From the NCBI GenBank assembly GCA_964489215.1, contig CAZAYB010000162.1:1-7194 (forward strand): a stretch of 7,194 nt of DNA, written 5' to 3'. The notes beneath the pieces were generated by a model that was not told where the DNA came from, did no database searches, and saw only the letters and a program-made list of their open reading frames with translations. Below, piece by piece: positions 1 through 5,522 of this stretch (the stretch's first letter is position 1; the number at the start of each line of letters is the position of its first letter). A program made the position numbers and the translations under genes. This DNA comes from CAZAYB01 sp964489215 (GTDB lineage Bacteria > Planctomycetota > Phycisphaerae > Sedimentisphaerales > Anaerohalosphaeraceae).

Positions 1-240
1 CTTTCCTGACAGCAATCCAAGTTCCACTTCATCAACTTTTACCGGCACTTTCAGAGCATATGTGCCTCCTTTTTCGATGGCAGTTTTCATGATTTTACCG
101 CTCATTGAAGCTATAAGCATAAGCACAAGGGCAATGATAATTAAAATTATGCCGATGAGCTGAATGAGGGAAAAACGCTTCTTTTTTTTGGGTTTTTGCT
201 GAATGTTTTCGTTTTGCTCGTTCTGACCGGACTGATCCAT
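1..240 (-). CDS. N-terminal part of a membrane-anchored AsmA-like protein (continues past the left edge)
   Basis: Only the first 80 codons are visible, and the frame is open to base 1. The protein starts with a polar, Gln/Asn-rich leader and a Lys-rich stretch (KPKKKKR, residues 17-23). One hydrophobic segment follows at about residues 26-46 (IGIILIIIALVLMLIAS), so this is an N-in signal anchor with the rest outside the cytoplasm. Next comes KTAIEKGGTYALKVPVKVD, then VELGLLSGK, which resembles the beginning of AsmA-like/DUF748-type proteins: a helix after the anchor, a beta strand and an 'LLSGK' turn. The ATG at 240 is well supported by AGGAGG on the minus strand (complement of 247-252), six bases upstream. 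The gene lies 172 bases downstream of the efflux adaptor on the same strand. The family assignment rests on recalled similarity of a short N-terminus. It is clearly not the start of an RND pump, which would open with a short cytoplasmic stretch and a first TM helix. AsmA-like proteins are linked to envelope lipid transport or assembly; a role here is not shown. Confidence 0.62.
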   Translation of the reverse strand, partial: MDQSGQNEQNENIQQKPKKKKRFSLIQLIGIILIIIALVLMLIASMSGKIMKTAIEKGGTYALKVPVKVDEVELGLLSGK

Positions 241-246
241 TGTGTA

Positions 247-252
247 CCTCCT
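247..252 (-). promoter_or_regulatory. Strong Shine-Dalgarno for the AsmA-like gene
   Basis: The minus strand reads AGGAGG here, followed by six bases (TACACA) and then the ATG at 240. This is the best-matched ribosome binding site in the window and fixes the start of the downstream gene. Confidence 0.75.
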
Positions 253-305
253 ATGTTAAAAGTCTACTCCATTTACAATTATTTTCTCTTAATGATATTT
301 TTTAC

Positions 306-347
306 TTTTTGCACTCTCCTAAAAGCCGAAGGCTCCGGGAGCAAAAA
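306..347. other. Imperfect hairpin between the efflux adaptor and the AsmA-like gene
   Basis: Three nested inverted segments are visible on the plus strand: TTTTTG (306-311) with CAAAAA (342-347), CTCC (316-319) with GGAG (338-341), and AGCC (324-327) with GGCT (331-334), around a GAA loop. Read on the transcribed (minus) strand, the inner stem ends in GGCT followed by a short T run (TTTT). It could therefore act as a weak terminator or processing site after the efflux operon. The outer arms have the T tract before and the A tract after the stem, which is not a classic intrinsic terminator. The rest of the 172-base gap (241-412) is A/T-rich with nothing else recognisable. Confidence 0.35.
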
Positions 348-412
348 AACCTTCTACTTTTCAAAGAGCTAAGAACCAGTGATTTTTATCGTACCATCTC
401 CTTTCATATTTA

Positions 413-2083
413 TCAATTTTTATTTTTGAATTGCGGTAATTTATCTATATACTTTTCAGGCTCTTTAAGAAATACTTTATCACATCCGGGGCAGCAGAAA
501 TAAACTTTCTCGCCTTTATATTCGATAAAGTATTTTTTATTGACAGCTCCGCCCATGACAGGGCATAAAGTTTGTTCCTCAGTATCTTGATTCTGCATTG
601 CCTGATTTCCCTGAAGATGCCTTGTCTTAGTATTTCCATTCGGACTCATCATGCTTGGTTTGGCCTGTATTTGCAGGGCAGAGTCGATCTTAAAGTTACC
701 TTTCGTGACGACTGTTTCACCTTCGGATAATCCTTCTTTGACGATGTAATAATCACCCGCTCTGGGGCCGAGAACAATTTCTCTGCCTTGATAAGTGGGT
801 TTTTCGGCCTCTGGAATCTGGACATAAACCACAGCCCGCTTGCCGGTAATCAGAGGGGCTGAAGCTGGAATGACAAGAGGTGGAGTTTTATTTGGGTCGG
901 CGCCTGTAAACCCTCTGGATGCAGCTTTAACCAGATCCATTTCACAGATGTCACATATTCCCTGCTTATCTTTAATAATGGAAGGATGCATCGGGCATAC
1001 AAATTTATCGGCAAGACCAGGGTCTGCAATGACTCCGTTTTGTGCTAATTTTGAATGGACAACGGCTCGAACAAACATGCCGGGTTTAAGCTTACCGTCA
1101 GGATTAGGGACATTGACTCTCAATTTAACAGTTCTTGTGTCGCGATCAAGTGTAGGGTCAATAAAAGTAACCCTGCCCTTAAAAATCTCACCTGGATACG
1201 CTTCTGTTGTAAATTCAACTTCCTGCTGGTATGTTACTAAGGCGACATCTGACTCATACGCATCGAGCTTGACCCAAATACTGGAAAGATCTGCAATGGT
1301 ATAAATAATCGTCCCTGTTTTAACATACACACCTTCAGTAACATGCTTTTCAAGTACGACTCCGCCAACAGGTGCATATATAGTGAGATAATCTATCGGA
1401 GCACCCTTTGATTTAATGTCTTTTAACTGTAGTTCAGTCAAGCCCAGCAGCAGAAGTTTTTCCTTTGAGGCTTTGAGGGTCGCATTATTTGACTTTTGGA
1501 TAAGCTCTGATGTATCAGCCCGCATATTCTCTGCGCTTTTCAGTGCCTGTAAGTATTCAGCCTGAGCACTAATCAGTTCAGGGCTGTAAAGCCTAACCAT
1601 GTGGTCGCCTTCAATAACCTCAGTACCGGCAAAATCAACGAACAGCCTGTCAATCCTTCCCGCTGCCCATGCAGTAACATTTTTGAGTTTTGTTTCATCA
1701 TAATCAACTTTTCCGACCAGCCTTATTTCAGCGTCGATAAACTTGCGCTCAACGGCAGCTGTCTGCAGTTCCATGAGCTTAAGCGCTTCAGGAGAAAACG
1801 AAATCTGTCCTGGACCAGTCCCTGCTGTATCGCTGTCTGTTTCAACCGGAATCAAATCCATGAAGCATATTGGACAATTTCCAGGCTTTGGTTGTTGTAT
1901 CTGTGGATGCATCGAACATGTCCACATCTGCTCTTGAGTATGAGTATGCTGTTCATGGGCTTTAGCATCTTTTGCTGTAGTCATCATTCTGCTTATTATA
2001 AAACCTGCGGTAAAACCCAAAACCACAGCCGCAAAAAGCAACGCAAATTTAACCGCTTTAAAATTGGTCTTTTCTTTTTTCAT
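413..2083 (-). CDS. CusB-type heavy-metal efflux RND periplasmic adaptor with two heavy-metal-binding domains and a C-terminal YHS domain
   Basis: This is a membrane-fusion protein linking an inner-membrane RND pump to an outer-membrane channel, probably for Cu(I)/Ag(I) or another soft metal. Using the ATG at 2083 (556 residues), the order is: an N-terminal signal anchor (about 10-32); a His-containing linker (HEQHTHT); a first heavy-metal-binding domain (about 54-80; CSMHP, then CPICFMDLIP); the first half of the barrel-sandwich hybrid (about 135-170); an alpha-hairpin (about 170-225); the second half (about 232-265; YAPVGGVV); a beta-barrel ending in KLKPGMFVRA (about 331-340); a second heavy-metal-binding domain (about 361-385; CPMHP, then CDICEMDL); a membrane-proximal domain (VIPASAPLITGKRAVVYVQ onward); the typical CusB ending KPSMM; and a C-terminal YHS domain (about 507-548; CPVMGG, then FCCPGC). 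A GTG at 2107 would add eight residues, but its AAGG overlaps the codon. The ATG at 2083 has AAGG eight bases upstream and precedes the Lys-rich signal (MKKEK). The gene follows the outer-membrane channel gene by 84 bases and is probably co-transcribed with it. Two of the CxxCGM-type motifs lack the usual Gly (CPICFM, CDICEM). Metal specificity is inferred. Confidence 0.92.
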   Translation of the reverse strand: MKKEKTNFKAVKFALLFAAVVLGFTAGFIISRMMTTAKDAKAHEQHTHTQEQMWTCSMHPQIQQPKPGNCPICFMDLIPVETDSDTAGTGPGQISFSPEALKLMELQTAAVERKFIDAEIRLVGKVDYDETKLKNVTAWAAGRIDRLFVDFAGTEVIEGDHMVRLYSPELISAQAEYLQALKSAENMRADTSELIQKSNNATLKASKEKLLLLGLTELQLKDIKSKGAPIDYLTIYAPVGGVVLEKHVTEGVYVKTGTIIYTIADLSSIWVKLDAYESDVALVTYQQEVEFTTEAYPGEIFKGRVTFIDPTLDRDTRTVKLRVNVPNPDGKLKPGMFVRAVVHSKLAQNGVIADPGLADKFVCPMHPSIIKDKQGICDICEMDLVKAASRGFTGADPNKTPPLVIPASAPLITGKRAVVYVQIPEAEKPTYQGREIVLGPRAGDYYIVKEGLSEGETVVTKGNFKIDSALQIQAKPSMMSPNGNTKTRHLQGNQAMQNQDTEEQTLCPVMGGAVNKKYFIEYKGEKVYFCCPGCDKVFLKEPEKYIDKLPQFKNKN

Positions 2084-2113
2084 AGCTCTTGCCTTTGCAT
2101 AATACACCTTAAT

Positions 2114-2134
2114 GACAGGATTTGTTTTGCTGTC
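2114..2134. repeat. Short inverted repeat between the channel and adaptor genes
   Basis: GACAG (2114-2118) and CTGTC (2130-2134) are perfect 5-base inverted arms separated by 11 bases, in the 84-base gap of the operon. The gap has no T-tailed terminator, which fits read-through from the channel gene into the adaptor gene. The element may be a small mRNA hairpin or chance. Confidence 0.25.
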
Positions 2135-2167
2135 TATAAGTTATTAGGATCATGTTGTAAATGTAAA

Positions 2168-3442
2168 TTATAACTGCTGTCCAGTTAAGAATTCTAATTC
2201 AGCTATGCTTTGCTGGTTATCAATGATTGCTCGTTCATGGTTCAATTGATATTTGAGAAGCATTCTTTCAGCATCGATTAAAGAGAGGAAATCAATCGTC
2301 CCGGCCCGGTATGCGGCCTCAGAAGACTGTACAAGCTCCTGAGCTTTTGAGATTAATGTATTGCCGTATAAATCCATTTTTCTTCCGGCATCTTCAATAT
2401 CATAAACAACCTGCAAAGCACGGTAGATTTTTTTATTCCGCAAGTCAATCTTCTGCTGCTGATAACTTCTGACTTTGGCTCTGGCTTGGCGTTCAGCGGC
2501 CTTATAGCTGTCCTGCCATAGAGGGATATTAACAGAAAACATAAGAGCAACAGCATCCTGACCGCTTCCGCTGACTCCGGAATTCCTGGCATTACCCGTT
2601 TGTATCCAGTCAACGCCTACGCCAATATCAGGATAGAATTTCTTTTTCGCAAGCTCCACCTCAGCTCTGGCAGCTTCGGTTTTCCAGTTTAGCTCGGAAA
2701 GTTCGGGGTTCATCCTTATAATTTGTTTTATGATATCCTCTCGTACAAATTTGACTTCAATGGGGATTTGCTTCTGAGGCCAGTCTAAGTCTTCGCCGGC
2801 CTGTCTGTTTAAAATTGAATTAAGTCTGGCCACTATAGGTTCTTTTAGCTTTTTTAAGCTGTTTAAAACATCTTCAAGTTTGGCTAATTCTATCTGCGAA
2901 CGGACTACATCGGGGTGCGTAGCTTCTGAGGTTCGATACTTCGCTCTGGCTACTTCTTCGAAATGTTTGAGAAGTTCAAGATTCTCGTTTGCGATCTCAA
3001 TCGCTGTCGCTAAATATGAGAATTCATAATAGGCATCCTTGACCTGCTGAAAAAGCTTTAATTTTGCAAACTCGTATCTTTTCTGCACGGCTTTTGCTTT
3101 AGCGGATGCGGCATCAGCTCTGGCCTCAATTTCGCCAAACCAGGGGAATGTTTGCATGATACCAAACTTATTTTCTTGCGGGCCCACGCGGGTTTCAACC
3201 TCTTCAATGAAATAGCTGTATGTAAATTTAGGGTCATCTAATGACTTAGCTTGAGGGATTTGTTCTAAAGAGGCCTTCCAGTCTTGAAATCTTGATTTAA
3301 GTTCTGCGTTATTCAAAGCGGCATGGCTCAGATAATCTGAAAGCGTTCTTAATTGCTTTTCTTCGTCTGCGACCGCTAAAATCTGTGAAAATGATATATA
3401 GACAAGCAAGCAGGCCGTTATACAAGATACTTGTTTATTCAT
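2168..3442 (-). CDS. TolC/CusC-family outer-membrane efflux protein
   Basis: This is the outer-membrane channel subunit of a tripartite efflux system, expected to trimerise into a beta-barrel with a long periplasmic alpha-helical tunnel. The 424-residue protein begins with a signal peptide (MNKQ, then a hydrophobic core at about 8-22, with likely cleavage after LAVA at about 25). There is no convincing lipobox. Two outer-membrane efflux repeats follow. Repeat 1 spans about 35-215, with the conserved LDDPKFTY (68-75) and QTFPWFGE (97-104) strand/turn motifs and long amphipathic helices. Repeat 2 spans about 230-424, with MNPEL (244-248), KKKFYPDIGVGVDW (266-279), FSVNIPLW (302-309) and AAYRAGTIDFLSLIDAE (376-392). 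Its length is normal for the heavy-metal-type subset of this family. The ATG at 3442 sits behind an AAAGAG-type weak ribosome binding site and gives a sensible signal peptide. It is the first gene of a likely two-gene operon with the CusB-type adaptor, so the substrate is probably a heavy metal. The general family is certain; the CusC-like role rests on the neighbour. Confidence 0.92.
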   Translation of the reverse strand: MNKQVSCITACLLVYISFSQILAVADEEKQLRTLSDYLSHAALNNAELKSRFQDWKASLEQIPQAKSLDDPKFTYSYFIEEVETRVGPQENKFGIMQTFPWFGEIEARADAASAKAKAVQKRYEFAKLKLFQQVKDAYYEFSYLATAIEIANENLELLKHFEEVARAKYRTSEATHPDVVRSQIELAKLEDVLNSLKKLKEPIVARLNSILNRQAGEDLDWPQKQIPIEVKFVREDIIKQIIRMNPELSELNWKTEAARAEVELAKKKFYPDIGVGVDWIQTGNARNSGVSGSGQDAVALMFSVNIPLWQDSYKAAERQARAKVRSYQQQKIDLRNKKIYRALQVVYDIEDAGRKMDLYGNTLISKAQELVQSSEAAYRAGTIDFLSLIDAERMLLKYQLNHERAIIDNQQSIAELEFLTGQQL

Positions 3443-3473
3443 GTTCTGGCTCTTTCTGAATCAAATTGGTTCT

Positions 3474-3502
3474 ATCATAAACTACTTACGGACCTGATGC
3501 AA
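3474..3502 (-). promoter_or_regulatory. Candidate sigma70-like promoter of the efflux operon
   Basis: On the minus strand, TATGAT (complement of 3474-3479) matches the -10 consensus at five of six bases. A TTGCAT (complement of 3497-3502) lies exactly 17 bases upstream as a poor -35 element, with only TTG conserved. Transcription would start at about 3467, giving a leader of roughly 25 bases before the channel gene ATG at 3442. A good -10 with a weak -35 is typical of activator-dependent promoters, which would suit metal-induced control. No regulator gene is visible. Confidence 0.45.
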
Positions 3503-3534
3503 CAGCTTTACAATTTCTGACAGTTTTTGCTGTT
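3501..3534. promoter_or_regulatory. Possible operator: inverted repeat overlapping the -35 region of the efflux promoter
   Basis: AACAGC (3501-3506) and GCTGTT (3529-3534) form a perfect 6-base inverted repeat with a 22-base spacer. One arm overlaps the proposed -35 element (3497-3502). A smaller dyad, ACAG/CTGT (3520-3523 and 3530-3533), lies inside it. The position just upstream of the channel gene promoter is where a response regulator or metal-sensing activator would bind. The match is to no operator I can name. Confidence 0.25.
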
Positions 3535-3545
3535 TTTCTTTTTTT

Positions 3546-3568
3546 GATGACCCCGTCAAAGCGTCATC
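3546..3568. repeat. Short inverted repeat in the radical SAM to channel intergenic region
   Basis: GATGAC (3546-3551) and GTCATC (3563-3568) are perfect 6-base arms around an 11-base spacer. On the transcribed minus strand the hairpin is followed by A residues rather than T residues, so it is not a normal intrinsic terminator for the radical SAM gene that ends at 3649. It could be a regulatory dyad for the efflux operon or an mRNA 3' structure. Confidence 0.3.
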
Positions 3569-3648
3569 CGCTGCAAAAGAATTCCACCCAGTGAAATAGC
3601 TGACTGTATATAAGCAGATTTACCCCGATTGCTTTTTTGATTAAATAA

Positions 3649-5175
3649 TTAGCTGTTTTCGCGATTTTTTAATGAAACCTGTCGAGTATTGATCTCAGGA
3701 TGAAGGTTCTTTAATATTTTACGAAAGTGGAAACCATAGATTGAAAAACGTATAGCTAACGGCAGTCTTTTCGGTTTTTTAAGTGACCATAAGATCAGGC
3801 TCCAATAGTGGCGTCTGCCTTTATCAAATAAACCGATTCGCCATATAGATCTGAAAAAGGCTGTCACTCCTGAATAGCGGAGCTTTGGCAGCAGGGCGTC
3901 ACTAAGATTATAATTTTCGAGAAATTTCCGAATTCGTTGATAGTAGAACTTCTGTGAGTATATGGTGTTAAGTACTTTGTGATATCCTTCCATAAGTTTG
4001 TTAATATCCATCTTGGGGATGAAATTGATACTACAGTCCATGTTGTCGCCTGTAGGCAATTTTATTAATCTGTTTTCACGCTTCAGTTTATTATAAAGTT
4101 TTGTTCCAAGTGGAGCATTAAGCAGCCCAACCATAGCCATTACAACACCGCTGTCCTGAATCAAATTAATCATTTCATCAAAAATATTCGGTTTGTCACT
4201 ATCAAAGCCTACAATAAAACCGGCTTGCACCTGCATACCGAATCTTTGGATTTTTTTTACTGAGGCGATGATGTCACGCTTAGTATTTTGTGTCTTATGA
4301 CATTCATTCAGACTTATCTCGTCGGGTGATTCTATGCCGATAAATACGCAATTAAAACCTGCCCGGACCATTAATTCCATAAGTTCCTCGTCGTCGGCAA
4401 GATTAATGGATGCCTGGGTATTAAAGCTAAAGGGCTGATTTTTATTATCCATCCATTCAATCATTGCTGGGAGCAGTTCTTTTTTAAGAACAGTCTTGTT
4501 CCCGATGAAGTTATCATCCACAAAAAATATTTCTCCTCGCCATCCAGCCGAATAAAGAACGTCTAACTCATCGATAATCTGCTCTTTTGTTTTTGTACGA
4601 AGCACATTTCCAAAAAGACTTGTTACATCACAAAAATCACAATTAAATGGACAGCCCCGGGAATATTGAACACACATGAGGGCATATTTATTCATCTTAA
4701 TCAAATCCCACTCAGGAATAGGAGTTTTTTTAAGATCAGGCTTTTCACACGTTGTATAACAAGGTTCTGGATGCCCTTTTTGCAGATCTTTTAAAAAGGC
4801 AGGCAGCGTAATTTCCGCTTCTTTGAGAATTAAATAATCAATATTCGTGTAGGCTTGAGAAAAAGAGCTAAACAAAGGCCCACCGGCAGCGACTTTGATA
4901 TTGAGTTTTTTACATCTGTCAATAATGTGATCAACGGATTTTTTCTGGATAACCATACCTGTAAGAAAGACCATGTCCGCCCACTTCAAATGCCGATCCA
5001 GCAAACGTGCAGTGTTCATGTCAACTAACTTTTTTTCCCACGATTCAGGCAGCATCGCTGCAACCGTCAATAACCCCAGAGGTGGTAACAATGCCTTTTT
5101 CGAAATAAACTTTAAGGCGTTTTTAAGACTCCAGAAAGTATTCGGGACTTCCGGGTTAATTAGTAATACTTTCAT
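3649..5175 (-). CDS. Cobalamin-binding radical SAM protein with DUF4070-type C-terminal region
   Basis: This is a 508-residue class B-type (B12-binding) radical SAM enzyme, expected in the cytoplasm or at the membrane face. Residues 1-135 form the cobalamin-binding Rossmann domain: MKVLLINPEVP at the start, PPLGLLTVAAMLP (31-43), ADMVFLTGM (66-74) and KVAAGGPLFSS (94-104). No DxHxxG motif is seen, as in many radical SAM members. The radical SAM core follows (about 165-360), with the 4Fe-4S motif CPFNCDFC (C175, C179, C182), FFVDDNFIGN (217-226), CVFIGIESPDE (276-286) and AGFIVGFDSD (318-327). The tail (about 365-508), with CSINFIPKMD and YHKVLNTIYSQKFYYQR, matches the DUF4070 region, which ends in a basic, aromatic-rich stretch. 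The family includes HpnP, the hopanoid C-2 methylase, but most members have no known substrate, so I assign no symbol. Likely chemistry is methylation of an unactivated carbon or a related radical reaction. The ATG at 5175 opens directly with the conserved MKVLLINP; its ribosome binding site is weak. It seems to be transcribed from its own promoter and is not clearly linked to the efflux genes. Confidence 0.9.
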   Translation of the reverse strand: MKVLLINPEVPNTFWSLKNALKFISKKALLPPLGLLTVAAMLPESWEKKLVDMNTARLLDRHLKWADMVFLTGMVIQKKSVDHIIDRCKKLNIKVAAGGPLFSSFSQAYTNIDYLILKEAEITLPAFLKDLQKGHPEPCYTTCEKPDLKKTPIPEWDLIKMNKYALMCVQYSRGCPFNCDFCDVTSLFGNVLRTKTKEQIIDELDVLYSAGWRGEIFFVDDNFIGNKTVLKKELLPAMIEWMDNKNQPFSFNTQASINLADDEELMELMVRAGFNCVFIGIESPDEISLNECHKTQNTKRDIIASVKKIQRFGMQVQAGFIVGFDSDKPNIFDEMINLIQDSGVVMAMVGLLNAPLGTKLYNKLKRENRLIKLPTGDNMDCSINFIPKMDINKLMEGYHKVLNTIYSQKFYYQRIRKFLENYNLSDALLPKLRYSGVTAFFRSIWRIGLFDKGRRHYWSLILWSLKKPKRLPLAIRFSIYGFHFRKILKNLHPEINTRQVSLKNRENS

Positions 5176-5240
5176 CTTGTTTCTTTACATAAAAAAATAT
5201 ATTCCAGACCTATTCCGATCATATTCATTTCTATCACAAC

Positions 5241-5269
5241 ACTATAAATCCGACACAAGCAGTTGACAA
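5241..5269 (-). promoter_or_regulatory. Strong candidate sigma70-like promoter of the radical SAM gene
   Basis: The minus strand reads TTGTCA (complement of 5264-5269), then exactly 17 bases, then TATAGT (complement of 5241-5246). Each hexamer matches the consensus at five of six positions with optimal spacing. Transcription would start near 5234, leaving a leader of about 58 bases before the ATG at 5175. This suggests the radical SAM gene is transcribed independently of the kinase gene upstream. Confidence 0.55.
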
Positions 5270-5522
5270 TAAGGATTTTGCTATATTTAAAGGAGTAAGC
5301 CCCTTACAAAAAATGCAGGAAAGACTTTCTATAAAGAAAATACGCATAGACAATTAAGTCATTCTCGAATTGTTTTATAAAAAAATGCCTGATACAGTCC
5401 ATATTATAAAGATATAAAGGTAAATTATTTTGCATCAGGTAATTGGTCAGTTTGAGTATATTGTTTGCCGTCTGTATGAAAGCTGTCAAAAAATCCTCCG
5501 TGCGGTTTCAGTCTTGCCTTTT
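5270..5522. other. A/T-rich intergenic stretch without a convincing gene
   Basis: This is the remainder of the 347-base gap between the kinase stop and the radical SAM start. It holds a 61-codon minus-strand reading frame (5304-5489) that would start at TTG, with GGAGG five bases upstream. Its product is rich in Leu, Asn, Phe and Tyr and resembles no family I know. A short perfect dyad, GTAAG/CTTAC, lies at 5295-5307. No T-tailed terminator hairpin was found after the kinase gene. Confidence 0.4.

Noticed and set aside
240..503. Plus-strand reading frame of 87 codons running from the intergenic gap into the adaptor 3' end
   Set aside because: No recognisable domain, it overlaps the end of a real gene, and its A/T-driven composition suggests chance.
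840..1304. Plus-strand reading frame of 154 codons opposite the adaptor gene
   Set aside because: It lies fully antisense to a strongly supported gene with recognisable domains, and its translation shows no family motif.
2084..2107. GTG start at 2107 for the adaptor
   Set aside because: The only Shine-Dalgarno-like AAGG overlaps the GTG itself, while the ATG at 2083 has AAGG at a normal distance and begins a proper basic signal sequence.
1601..2173. Plus-strand reading frame of 190 codons opposite the adaptor gene
   Set aside because: It is antisense to the N-terminal half of the adaptor, and its Cys/Ser/Phe-rich product looks like a mirror of the coding strand.
3519..3545. Plus-strand intrinsic terminator (ACAG/CTGT stem followed by a T run)
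   Set aside because: The stem is only four base pairs and no plus-strand gene ends here; the T run is better seen as part of an A/T-rich promoter region.
3649..5175. Assigning the radical SAM gene as hpnP
   Set aside because: Family architecture fits, but no hopanoid genes are nearby and the DUF4070 group is broad, so the specific name is not supported.
5263..5292. Plus-strand TTGACA as a promoter for a rightward transcript
   Set aside because: A perfect -35 word exists, but no good -10 occurs at 16-18 bases and there is no rightward gene; the ATG at about 5313 opens only about 14 codons.
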